Assembly (NCBI GenBank): GCA_963921425.1
Contig: OY992836.1
Coordinates: forward strand, 21,679,889-21,743,888
Origin: Dryas octopetala
Lineage: Eukaryota > Streptophyta > Magnoliopsida > Rosales > Rosaceae
Reading direction: 5' to 3'
DNA length: 64,000 bases
Part shown: positions 46,042 to 56,414 of the stretch, one piece after another
Numbering within the stretch: the stretch's first letter is position 1
Layout: each line of letters starts with the position of its first letter
The notes under the pieces: generated by a model
The model's database searches: none
The model's input: only the letters and a program-made list of their open reading frames with translations
Told to the model about the DNA's origin: nothing
Made by a program: the position numbers and the translations under genes

Positions 46042-48432
46042 TCATGCAGATCGCTCGGCAGGGCCCTCCTGGATCGGCTCGGTAGACTCCTCGGGCGTCT
46101 CCTCGCCGAGCTGCACCACCTCAACCCCGCCGATCTGCATCTCAGCATTGGGATCGGATTCGGGGACCGGGGGAATCGGGGTCGGCTCGTATGCAGGCAG
46201 TGGAGGATCTTCCGGAGTCGGCTCGACTTCGGCACGAACTTGGCGATCGGGAGGAGGAAGCTCATCCTGTTGACTTCCCTGGGTGTCTTCGTCGTCCTCG
46301 GACTCGCCAAGGAATGATACATCCCAGTCCGGCCTCTTCGATTTGATCGCCTCCAAAAGCTCCTGATACCCATCAAAATGGGCATCAGCCAGTGCCTGGG
46401 CGCTCGGCACTTCAGATCGACGTCGGAGTTCGACATTCTCGATCCTCCGTTCAGCGGCCTCGATGTCTCGCTGGAGATCGCCGACATAATGCCTCAAGTC
46501 CGCCACATTTTGCTCCGAGGAGGCAAGCTCCTTGCCGAGCCGACCGACCTCCTCCTCCTTCCTGGCCAGCCTGGATTGCAGACCCTCCGACCGTTCGCGC
46601 TCGGCATTGACCGTCCGCTCGGCCTCGGCCAACTTCTCTTTCAGCTCTACGACCCGTGCCCGAAACCTCTCCAGTTTCGCCTCGGCATCGACGGCGGCCT
46701 TAGCAGCTTCGAACTGCCTCATGGCGAGCTGCAAGAGAAACAAATTCATCATTAGTCCGAACCGAGCGAATAGACAAAATCCGAAGTAAAGGAGACTTAC
46801 CAACATGGCCTGGCGGGATGCGATCAGAGCCTGGTGGCTGAAGCCCGGCTCGCCATGATCGGCCCACAGCCCCTCCTGCACCCTCGCGGTCATCACGCGC
46901 TTGAGGCCCGTGACGAACGGCTCGAGGCCGGGGACTAACTCCACCGCCTTCAGGGGCGCCGAACCGGACGCCCCGGCACCAGAACCGCCGGGTTCGGCCC
47001 GAGCCCTCTTCTCCACCGGGGCCTCGGCCTGGGGAGCCTTCCTCTTCTCTGCCTGCCGAACCGGTCTCGGCGCAGGAGATCTAGGCTGAGCTGCCGCCGG
47101 GGCAGGAGCCTGGACCGGCTCGGCAGGGGTCCGCCCCGCTGCCTTCTTCTGGACGCTCCGAGCCGCTTTCTTCCTAAGGCGAACCTCCAGTTCGGTGGGC
47201 GCCATTCCCCTCTCGGCTCTAGGATTCCACCTGGGCACAAACCAGGAGATCCCGCTCTGTCGGATCTGAGTCTCCCCGAGCAGGAACTTGGTTGACAAGT
47301 ACTCTCCTGGTGAGTCCCTGATCGCGGCGATCTGGTCCTTGAGCTCGCCTCGGAGCTTGTACTTGCCCCAGCTGACTGCGAAGGCGAAACCAAAAAGAGT
47401 TAGACAAAAATATAATACAATTATCACAAGACATATGCAAATTGTCCTCGGACCGGCCCCAAATTCCCAATGCCCACCTGGAATTCTAAAAGCTCTGGGC
47501 ACCCGAGCCGAGGTGATTCTGTTCGGATCGGCGAACTCCCAATCCCCAGAGACAAAGAAATATCTTTTCTTCCATGTCTTCTGGGAGGAGGGATTCCCAC
47601 CGAAGAGTGGCCCCGAGTACGCCTGGAGGTTGTAGAATCCGAGCTCGCTCTGCTTCGACCTCAGTGCGTAATTGCAGAACAGGATATCCTTGTGTGGCAC
47701 ACACTTGTGCACTTTGTGCCACAAGATGTGCATGGACAGGATGATCCTGTACACGTTCGGGTTCAGCTGGTGTGGCGCCGCGCCGATCGTCGCGAGCCAG
47801 TCCTGCAGGAAGTTGTGCAGGGGAAGCCGAACCCCATTCTCAAACATCTCCGGGTACATAGTCACCCATCCTACCGGGGGTCGGCTCGGCTTCTCCCCCT
47901 CGGTCGGCAACCTCATCAACACGGAGTCGGGAACCGAGTACCTATCCCTCAAGTCCCTGAGATGGTACTCGGTCATCTCATTGGGGATCTGATCGGCCTT
48001 CCACGGCAGTTCCTCGTAGAAGTCCGGGTCGATCGGACTCCCCGTCACCCCCTGAGCCGAGGTCGACGCCTCGTGCCCCCTATCCCTTTCATCCGAGCCC
48101 GAGGTGAGTCTGCTCGGAATGGTGGCGATCGGCTCGACGTCGAGAGGTTCTTCGTCACCTCCTTCGACCGTCCCTTGTTCCCAGTCGGAACTCAGTATCT
48201 CGGGGTTTTCCTGATCCCCTCGGGCTCGGCGCTCTCCGCCCGGATTGCGGTTCAATGCCGAGCCGGCCTCGTCCAACTCTTCGGACAAGCCATCCCAACT
48301 CGCCTCACCCGCAGGTGGGCTTCGGCTCGGCTCGGCCTCACCCACAGATGGGCTTCGGCTCACCTCGGCCCCACTGTCTCCCTCGAAGGCTTCCCCCGAT
48401 CCGAGCCGACCACTCGAATCAGTCTCTGACAT
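46042..48432 (-). CDS. Antisense accessory gene of the Gypsy-Tat element (putative gypsy-type transposon domain, PF04195-like)
   Basis: The frame is open for 796 codons opposite to gag-pol, starting MSETDSSGRLGSGEA. After an acidic N-terminal third (EVSRSPSVGEAEP) comes a conserved block, LRDRYSVPDSVLMRLP, GWVTMYPEMFENGVRLPLH, FLQDWLATIGAAPHQLNPN and WKKRYFFVSGDWEF, that matches my knowledge of the Pfam family called putative gypsy type transposon (Transposase_28). A Pro/Ala-rich linker and a long coiled coil (about 560-720) follow. Two segments look like introns: 47477-47376 (102 nt) and 46800-46729 (72 nt). Both are GT-AG, multiples of three and without stops; spliced, the product would be 738 aa. 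Function is unknown. Such antisense ORFs are known in Tat elements. Confidence 0.8.
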   Translation of the reverse strand: MSETDSSGRLGSGEAFEGDSGAEVSRSPSVGEAEPSRSPPAGEASWDGLSEELDEAGSALNRNPGGERRARGDQENPEILSSDWEQGTVEGGDEEPLDVEPIATIPSRLTSGSDERDRGHEASTSAQGVTGSPIDPDFYEELPWKADQIPNEMTEYHLRDLRDRYSVPDSVLMRLPTEGEKPSRPPVGWVTMYPEMFENGVRLPLHNFLQDWLATIGAAPHQLNPNVYRIILSMHILWHKVHKCVPHKDILFCNYALRSKQSELGFYNLQAYSGPLFGGNPSSQKTWKKRYFFVSGDWEFADPNRITSARVPRAFRIPGGHWEFGAGPRTICICLVIIVLYFCLTLFGFAFAVSWGKYKLRGELKDQIAAIRDSPGEYLSTKFLLGETQIRQSGISWFVPRWNPRAERGMAPTELEVRLRKKAARSVQKKAAGRTPAEPVQAPAPAAAQPRSPAPRPVRQAEKRKAPQAEAPVEKRARAEPGGSGAGASGSAPLKAVELVPGLEPFVTGLKRVMTARVQEGLWADHGEPGFSHQALIASRQAMLVSLLYFGFCLFARFGLMMNLFLLQLAMRQFEAAKAAVDAEAKLERFRARVVELKEKLAEAERTVNAERERSEGLQSRLARKEEEVGRLGKELASSEQNVADLRHYVGDLQRDIEAAERRIENVELRRRSEVPSAQALADAHFDGYQELLEAIKSKRPDWDVSFLGESEDDEDTQGSQQDELPPPDRQVRAEVEPTPEDPPLPAYEPTPIPPVPESDPNAEMQIGGVEVVQLGEETPEESTEPIQEGPAERSA

Positions 48433-49065
48433 TACTAACAGTTTTTCTACTTTCTCTCTCTCACTTTATGGATCAAAAAGTTCTTTTTCTCAAGAACACC
48501 AAGAACACACCCAGAAAAACCCGAAAAACACAAAAACTCAAGAATGGACAGAATCACTTACTGGTTTTTGTCCGGCCAATCCCTCCACCCCTCACACACT
48601 CGGAATGGCTTCGTCTATGATTACGCTTGCCCGAAACCGTGACCGAACTGCTGCACTAACGACGGAGGTAGGAGGAAATTCACGGCGGAGGAGGGAAGAG
48701 TTTGCAGAGAGAGAGTGGGAGTTTCTGAAAAAGTTGGAAAGTGAGAGGGAAGAGAGAGAAAGGCATGATTTATACCCCCATGCAAACCGATCTCAGCCCT
48801 TCATTTCTGGCGCTTCATATGCCAGATCTTGACACCTGTCAAGCATTCAAAAAAAATACCCATAACGAGGTGACCCTTACGTTCCCCCATGCAGAAATCA
48901 AACGTCTCTTCACCTGTCCCTGAGATATTTTGACTAATCACAAGTCGTCTTGTGTTCGGATCTTCGGGAACCTGGGCTCGTAGGGTTCGGCTCGGATCAA
49001 GCAACATACTACCTTTGGGATTGTCCTTACACTTCAACTTCCAATCCACCACTGCTCGCTCGGAT

Positions 49066-49083
49066 CGGAAGTTGGGGGACTCC
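49066..49083 (+). other. Polypurine tract of the Gypsy-Tat element
   Basis: GGAAGTTGGGGGACTCC immediately before the 3' LTR, the expected plus-strand primer position. Confidence 0.8.
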
Positions 49084-50151
49084 TGTTTGTGGGAAAATCC
49101 ACATCAATCCGAACAGCCAATCACAGCTCGACACGTGGCTGGTCAACATCCACCTCGGAGTTTGACTCTCAGTGGTCAAAACTTTGACCCCCACGTCATC
49201 ACCACTCGGCATCGCCTCTGCCAGCTCAGACCGGATCTCCACGCCGGCCCTCCATGTTCGGTCCGAGCCGAACCGATGATCTTCCATGGGATCGAGTGTC
49301 CATCTTCCCACGATCATCCCGGTCCGGCTCGGCTCGGCACAGGAGATGGCCTCTTTTCGGGTTCTGGCGTCGATCAGTTAGAGCTCGGAAAGACCCCCAG
49401 TCTATGGGACCGGCTCGGCCTGGAATCCCATGCCCGATCCGACCACACATGGACTTCGTGTCTTCACATGAAAACATGTGTTCGTATCGGCTCGGCTCGG
49501 CTCTCCGTCGCCATTCCCAGGAAGATCACGATGGGACGAACCGCCACACTTGAATGCACCTGACACAATCTTCTGACAGACAGAATATCAGGCTTGCATT
49601 CATGACTGCTGGACAGTTTGCCTGGACCTTCCAACCTTGCATTTAATGGAGCATTCAATGCAGCATTCAATGCTGAGGAAGCAAGCAGCTGAGCATGCAA
49701 CTAGGTCTGACCAGGTGCGTGGGTCTCTGGCAACCATTCATTCACATGCAGGTAACTTATTCATTAAGTTTTCCTTTGCCTATATAAGGCACCACATATG
49801 CACAAAATGAATCATCTAGTATTCTACCAATACACACGCTAAACACTTTACATTTCCATCCAAAAAAAAGAGCCTATCCAACTTGCTGAGAATAACCCAG
49901 AACATTTGCCTTGTTCTTCCCATTCTCCCAAGTTCTTCCTTTGTTCTTTCTCATCCACCATCAAACACCACCACTGATTTCATCATCGGAGTGTGTTTGG
50001 CTGGTACCACACCGGTCCATCTCCTTTGATCTTGTTTTTGTCTACAGGAAGATCTCAACCAGCATCCACTTCATCATCCAGCGAAGCACTTGATCAGCCA
50101 GATCAGCATATCTAAGTTGTTGCATCTACCTTACGAGAATTTGCATCAACA
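49084..50151 (+). repeat. 3' LTR of the Gypsy-Tat element
   Basis: 1068 bp, same ends and same internal frames as the 5' LTR; followed by the TAATG target duplication. Confidence 0.96.
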
Positions 50152-50156
50152 TAATG

Positions 50157-51217
50157 CAAGCAAATAATGGCTAAGATAATGGCTGTATAATGCAAGCAAA
50201 TAATGCAGTTAAGTATGTTTCTAGCTAAGATATTGACTTGTGTGATGAAGATTAGACACTAATAGTCAATGATAAACATGCAAAAATCATGTTTTAGATA
50301 TGTGGGTCCAAATTCACTGGGTATAGAATATGGATTTTTCACTCTAATATAGGGTCTTTTTTCATACAGATAACAGATGAGATTCCTAATTTTTATAGAC
50401 CACTACAAAGCATAATGAGAACTAGTTGAATTCAAAGCATTAGATTTAGTCATATGTGTTACACATACATGTAGTGATCCATCTGTAGTTCAATGAATTA
50501 AGTGAAACATTCACATTGGAATTATATGCATATCCAACAGTTGTACAGCTAATACATGCATGAATGTCCACAGAGAACAGTATACAAAACTTGCAGGCCT
50601 GATCGATAAATGACATAAAGGTCAATGGTGAAATTCGCCGGAGTCCGACCTCTCTTTCACCAAGTTAATTGGTTGAGGAAACATATATCCAATTTTGACT
50701 TGCAATCAAAGCGTAGAAAAATTCAATTATTATTATTTTTTTTACAGATAGGAACAGCTGTTTTCTGTAGTGTTGTGTTAATGCATTAACAAAACATACC
50801 AAATAAAACAGCGCTGCATTGGTCATCAGGTGCATACCAACCAACAGAGGCTACAACACCATAAATATGTTTTACAGACAGATGGCGAAAGGAAAGTCTC
50901 GGGTCATTTTATCACATTTGATCCATTCCAACTTTTAAAGTGTGGTCACTCTTTGAAATTTTGATAATTTTTTACTAAATTTTAAGCTTTTGAATTTCAT
51001 TTTTCTTTTTTAGTCTGATTATTAAAGATATGGAGGCCCATTTACATAATAATTATTCAAGAGGCATTTTCACTGCAAAATACACCATTTTTTGCAGTAA
51101 GGAAACTAATTTTGGGAGAAACATTTTCACTAACATGCCATGTAAGGACCACCGCGAAAGCTTTTCCGCAACACACTTAAACATTTTTGCATCAACCTCA
51201 TTGTCATCGCTAAAGAT
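50157..51217 (-). promoter_or_regulatory. Displaced upstream region of receptor pseudogene C
   Basis: Bases about 50535-50800 match the region just upstream of receptor D (about 60045-60240): shared blocks include CAACAGTTGTACA, AGGCCTGATC-ATAAATGACATAAA, GTCCGACCTCTCTTTCACCAAG and AGCTGTTTTCTGT-GTGTTGTGTTAATGCATTA. In D these lie 80-270 bp before the start codon. The Gypsy insertion therefore separated this promoter from the pseudogene. The right part (about 51000-51217) seems to belong to an older repeat interrupted by the Copia element. Confidence 0.75.
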
Positions 51218-51222
51218 ATTTC

Positions 51223-51531
51223 TGTCAAAATGATTTTTCAAAATATATTTCTGTCCCTTTCCTTAGCACAATGCTATCCTTATATACAGGATCATCCTAT
51301 TACAATGATCATTTACTTCTCCAAAACAATAGCTATAAACTCCCTAAGATTGAGTATTTACAAATGAATGCTATAATTACATATAACAGCTGTAGTATCC
51401 TTGCTGATATCGCTAGTAAAGGCTCAATCCCTTAGATCAAGCAATCAACTCAATCATCTCTGAAACTTCTGATTTCCTCAATTATAGGATCAATTCCTTG
51501 ATTCAGGAAAGCACCATAATCAGTTCTAACA
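51223..51531 (-). repeat. 3' LTR of the Copia element
   Basis: 309 bp; differs from the other LTR at about four positions by eye. Confidence 0.94.
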
Positions 51532-51538
51532 CCCCCCC

Positions 51539-53557
51539 TCAAATTGATGCTGGTGAATCAACCAGCAACAATTTGTTTACCAAAAATTGATGTCGTGTCG
51601 TAGGCAAAGCCTTGGTAAAGATATCAGCATGCTGTAAATTCGTTGACACATGTGAAAGATCAATAACATGATCAGTATATGCATCTCTAATGTAGTGACA
51701 GTCCACCTCAATATGCTTAGTTCGCTCATGAAATATTGGATTTTCTGTGATTCGAATAGCACTAGTATTATCAACATGTAGTGAAGTAGGAGTCAACTGA
51801 GGAAAACCCAACTCAGAAAGAAGACGTCGAAGCCAAAGTATTTCAGAACAAGCAGCAGACATGGCTCGGTATTCGGCTTCAGTAGAAGATTTAGAAACAC
51901 GTTCTTGTTTCTTGCATTTCCAAGACACAAGAGCATGGCCAAGATACATGCACCAGCCTGTAGTGGACCGTCGCGATTGAGGACAACCTGCCCAATCAGC
52001 ATCACTATAGGCTTTAAGTTGGAGAGATGAACCAGATGGGTAAAACAAACCACGTTCTTGTGTGCCAAGTAAATAGCAAATTATGCGTTGGACAGCTGCA
52101 AGATGAAGATGACGTGGCTGATGCATAAATTGACTCATCAAATTAACGGCGTAGGAAATATCTGGTCTAGTTATTGTCAAGTACACCAAACTCCCAACCA
52201 ACCATCGGTAATGTGTAGGATCAGAAAGAATGTTGCCATCATCTGCTCGGTATTTGACATTAACCTCAAGAGGAGTAGCCACTGGAGTAGAGTGCTCAAG
52301 ACGCGCTAAAGCAATGAGATCTTTAGTATATTTGTGCTGATTAAGAAAAATCTCATGAGGAGAATAATGCACTTCAAGACCAAGAAAATATGTGAGTTTC
52401 CCAAGATCCTTCATGTGAAAAGAAGAGTGTAAAGAACCTTTTAATTTTTTAATTCCATCTTGATATGTTCCTGTGATAATAATATCATCCACATAGACTA
52501 GAAGAATAGTAATACCTCTAGCACAATTGCGAAGAAACATAGAAGGATCATTATTGCTTTGTTGGAAACCAATATGGCGGAGAGTCTTGTGAAACTTTTC
52601 GAACCAAGCCCGTGGAGCTTGTTTAAGGCCATAAAGAGAACGACGTAGATAGCAAACATCAGATAATGAACTACCAGTGACACCTGGAGGGAGCTTCATA
52701 TAAACTTGTTCTTTGAGATCACCATGCAAGAAAGCATTTTTTACGTCCATTTGAAAGAGAGGCCAAGCTTGTGATGCGGCTACAGCAAGGAGAGTACGAA
52801 CAGTTGTCATCTTTGCCACAGGAGCAAATGTCTCCTCATAATTAATACCATACTCTTTCTTGTTGCCAAGAGCCACTAAGCGAGCTTTATAATGATCCAA
52901 TGATCCATCAGATTTGAGTTTAACTGAAATCCATTTGCAACCAATGGGTTTGTGACCAACAGGACAAGAAACAATATCCTAAGTATGATTTTGTTGGAGT
53001 GCATCCAATTCTTCCTGCATAGCTTTCTGCCAACATGGATGTTTTATGGCCTGGGAATATGAAGAAGGGATAAAAGTGGATGACAAAGTGGTAAAAAGTG
53101 ACAAACGATCAGGAGGCTTTAATTGGTGAGTAGATCGTCGAAGAGGAGGTGCAGGACTTGCATCAGGAGGTGTAGCAATTGGATCAACATGTGAAATATC
53201 TTGATCTAGAGGTGCTGGACTTGGATCAGCCGGTGCAATACTTGGATCAGAAATGGATGATGGTGGATCGGAAGGGCCGTCTTCTGCACGAGTTGTTGAT
53301 GTACCTCTTCGCTTATAAACCATCCCAGGTTTAAACCTTGTAATAACATTAGATGATGAATCACTGCCAAAGTCATGAAGATAGGAATAGGAAAGTGGAG
53401 GAGATGAAATCTGGTTAGTTTGAAAATAAAATTGCTTTTCTACAAACACAACATTACGAGAGATACGAATACGACGAAGAGATGGATCATAGCAGAGAAA
53501 TCCTTTTTGATTAGGAGCATAACCAAGAAAGGCACAACGAGCAGCTTGGGCAGTCAA
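51539..53557 (-). pseudogene. Copia integrase C-terminus, reverse transcriptase and RNase H
   Basis: From 53557 the frame reads AARCAFLGYAPNQKGFLCYD (integrase end) and a Pro-rich linker, then meets an in-frame TAG at 52979-52981. It continues from there through the reverse transcriptase (MDVKNAFLHGDL, YGLKQAPRAWF, YVDDIIITG) and RNase H (DADWAGCPQSRRSTTG, SSTEAEYRAMS) to a stop at 51539. Apart from that stop the motifs are complete. Confidence 0.92.
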
Positions 53558-53566
53558 TTTATTCCT

Positions 53567-54841
53567 TTAAGGGGCAGGAAGATGAACATAACAAAGACAA
53601 CCAAAAATATGCAGATGATTATAGTCGGGATTAATTTTATGCAAACGGAAATATGGAGATTGATGCTGAAGAATAGGAGAAGGAAGTCTATTTATAAGAT
53701 ATACGGCTGTAGAAATAGCTTCCACCAAAAAATTAGCAGGTACAGAGGCATCAAGCAGTAGAGTACGTGCAACTTCCAAGAGATGCCGATTTTTTCTTTC
53801 GGCAACTCCATTTTGTTGCGGAGTATAAGGACAACTCCACTGGGAAACAATGCCTTCATTTTTAAGATAGTTTTGAAAAGCATGAGATGTATATTCACCT
53901 CCAGAATCAGAGCGGAGAATTTTTATGGAAGTGGAAAACTGAGTTTTAACATAGGCTAAGAAACGTTTGAAGACATCAAAAACTTCATATTTAGAATGCA
54001 AAAAATAAATCCATGAATGACGACTATAATCATCTATAAATGTGACAAAGTATTTGTGATGAGAATGAGAAGGAACGAGAGAAATGCCCCAAACATCATT
54101 ATGAATCAGATCAAAACAATTGCTAGAAATTTTATTATGAATTGGAAAAGGAAGAGTCATGCTTTTACCCATTTTACAACTATCACAAGTAGATTGAGAG
54201 ATATTATGAGCAGAAATTGACTCTTTATTCAAAAGCAAACCAGAATTCAACAAAAACAATAATTTTGTGGCATTAGGATGACCAAGACGTTTATGCCATA
54301 GTTGAGATGCAGCATGCGAAGTAGAACAAAATAATGAAAACAATGATTTATTGCTGGGATAGCCTGACAAGCGTAGAGGAAATAATCGTCCGCATTTAGG
54401 TCCCTTCTCGATCACCTTCCCCGAGTCCTGATCCTGCACAATACAACCAGATTTAAAAAATGAGACGGTACAGTTGTTATCAACTAATTGTCCAACTGAA
54501 ATCAAATTTGAAGTTAAGCGAGGTGTATGAAAAACATTAGTCAATGGCAAAGGATGTGCGATATCACCAACGGATTGAATGGGAAGACGTTCACCATCAG
54601 CAGTGTGTATTTGTAACTTCCCCACATAAGGTTTCACATTAGTAAGATTTGTTGAAGAAAAAGTCATGTGATTGGATGCACCAGAGTCAACATACCAAAT
54701 AGGTGAAGATGGAATCTTACCAGTAAGACCAATTGCAGAAAATGCAGATTGGATCATTTGTTGAACTACCTCAGGAGTTAAGACATTAGAAAATTGAGAT
54801 GGTTGCTGAAATGAAGGTCCCTCTGTGGCCACAGCACTCAT
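53567..54841 (-). pseudogene. Copia protease and integrase core
   Basis: The frame includes the protease segment WYVDSGASNHMT, the pre-integrase finger (LWHKRLGHPNATKL, CDSCKMGK) and the integrase core (FVTFIDDYSRHSWIYFL, LRSDSGGEY, YTPQQNGVAERKN). It ends at a TAA at 53567-53569, and the homologous reading continues in the same frame beyond it, so this is a premature stop. Its start overlaps the gag stop (ATGA at 54841-54838) in another frame. Confidence 0.92.
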
Positions 54842-55668
54842 AGCCTCGGTTGTCGATTCTGAGGTCGTTTACGGCATTCAGAAAGTACATGCCCAGGCTT
54901 CTTACAATAAGTGCAGCATTTTTTCTTACATTGGTTAGCAATATGCCCATATTCCTTGCAGCTATAACACTGGATGTTGCTCATATCTCTTCCCTTGGCC
55001 TGAGTTGCATAGGCAACATCTAGTGAAATTGAAGAAGTCCTCTTTTGTTCAAGAGCAGCTTGCGTAAAAGCTCGTTGTTCTTCGCGAAGTAATTCTCCCA
55101 GACAAATGTCTAATGATGGAGAAGGACTTCTATTCATCAGACTGGAACGCAGAGATTCAAACTCCCGTCGCAATTTCATAAGAAACTGGTCTCTTTGAGT
55201 AACTTCATGCACCTTTTGAATGGTGGGTAGTCTCTCAGATGGAACAGCAGCATAAACGAGTTCCTGATATTCAGCCCAAAGATTCATAAATCCAGAGTAA
55301 TAATCTTGAATGGACATATTACCTTGTGAATATTCAGCAAGGTCCAATTCGAGTTGAAACCTCCTTGCTGAATTGTCTTGATTGTAAATCCTTTTAAGAT
55401 GATCCCACATCTCCTTAGCAGTGTGAAAGGAACGCAGATTGATAACAAGATGAGGATCCAGCTAATGATTTTGGCATCACGAGACTCCCATTGAGCAATC
55501 CGAGTAGCATCTGTCCCTGCTGTTGGTTTGACAGTAGACCCATCAAGATGTCCCCATAGTTCCTTCCCTTTGACAAACATACGAAATTGAAACTCCCAAG
55601 AAAAATAATTCTTGCCATTCAATTTAATAGGCAAAACTTCTAATTTTTCTGACATTGTAAGACAAAAA
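54838..55668 (-). pseudogene. Copia gag with frameshift
   Basis: The N-terminal part (MSEKLEVLPIKLNGKNYFSW) begins near 55656. The reading moves to another frame around 55455-55470 and continues as MWDHLKRIYNQDNSARRFQ to two zinc knuckles, CYSCKEYGHIANQC and CTYCKKPGHVLSEC. The frame shift and the later gag/pol frame change look like small indels. Confidence 0.88.
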
Positions 55669-55810
55669 AAAAAAAAAAACTCAAAAGAAATGTAAGAATA
55701 CACAAATAATCAGAAACTTAAACAAACACCAGACACCACAGATACTACTATGATGTATTCCAACGAAGAAAGCCTACAACCTTCTCTAAATCAGACAAGC
55801 TATGATACAA

Positions 55811-56119
55811 TGTCAAAATGATTTTTCAAAATATATTTATGTCCCTTTCCTTAGCACAATGCTATCCTTATATACAGGATCATCCTATTACAATGATCAT
55901 TTACTTCTCCAAAACTATAGCTATAAACTCCCTAAGATTGAGTATTTACAAATGAATGCTATAATTACATATAACAGCTGTAGTATCCTTGCTGATATCG
56001 CTAGTAAAAGCTCAATCCCTTAGATCAAGCAATCAACTCAATCATCTCTGAAACTTCTGATTTCCTCAATTATAGGGTCAATTCCTTGATTCAGGAAAGC
56101 ACCATAATCAGTTCTAACA
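55811..56119 (-). repeat. 5' LTR of the Copia element
   Basis: 309 bp, TG...CA; the primer-site-like TTGTATCATAGC lies directly inside it on the minus strand. Confidence 0.94.
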
Positions 56120-56124
56120 ATTTC

Positions 56125-56330
56125 ATCCCACAGACAGATTCATCTCACAAACTTTTGTGACAAAGGATTCATTTCAGGAACTTTTGTTTCAATGCCAAAC
56201 CCCGCCAGAAAATTGCATTTTGGGGTGAAACTTTTGTCACAAAAATGTCTTTCACTATCTCAAAAAATTTTGTGACAAAGGATTCATTCAGAAACTTTTG
56301 TGGCAACACTAAACTCCATCACAAAGAACA
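56125..56330. repeat. Short-repeat segment flanking the Copia insertion
   Basis: The phrase TTTTGTGACAAAGGATTCATT occurs twice (about 56150 and 56267) with further ACTTTTGT copies. Together with 51000-51217 on the other side it may be an older element into which the Copia element jumped. Confidence 0.45.
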
Positions 56331-56414
56331 CATGTCCAAGAGTAAAAGGGAAAAGAGAAAATTCCACTGAACTAAATATGTTTTACAAATCCCTATGCAT
56401 AGACCACTCACCAA

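Larger units (their letters stand above)
37803..50151 (+). mobile_element. Full-length Ty3/Gypsy LTR retrotransposon, Tat lineage
   Basis: Two 1068-bp LTRs (TG...CA) bound a 12.35-kb element flanked by a 5-bp target duplication TAATG (37798-37802 and 50152-50156). A primer-binding site starts right after the 5' LTR, and a purine-rich GGAAGTTGGGGGACTCC precedes the 3' LTR. Gag-pol is one open frame, followed by a 71-bp tandem repeat and a long antisense gene. Two RNase H domains and the antisense gene place it in Tat (RIRE2/Retand/Grande-type relatives). The LTRs look identical by eye, so insertion is recent. The body is GC-rich and dense in CGGCTCGG motifs, unlike the host DNA. Confidence 0.96.
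51223..56119 (-). mobile_element. Ty1/Copia LTR retrotransposon, full-length but broken
   Basis: Two 309-bp LTRs (51223-51531 and 55811-56119; TG...CA, about four differences) with a 5-bp target duplication ATTTC (51218-51222 and 56120-56124). On the minus strand the order is gag, protease/integrase, reverse transcriptase/RNase H, as in Copia. The site next to the right LTR, TTGTATCATAGC, resembles the initiator-Met tRNA primer site, and a C-run (a purine tract on the minus strand) follows the left LTR. At least two in-frame stops and two frame breaks make it non-autonomous. Most frames are still open, so decay is fairly recent. Confidence 0.95.

Noticed and set aside
47470..48429. 319-codon plus-strand frame opposite the antisense gene
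   Set aside because: Shadow of the GC-rich minus-strand gene; the conserved family motifs are on the minus strand.
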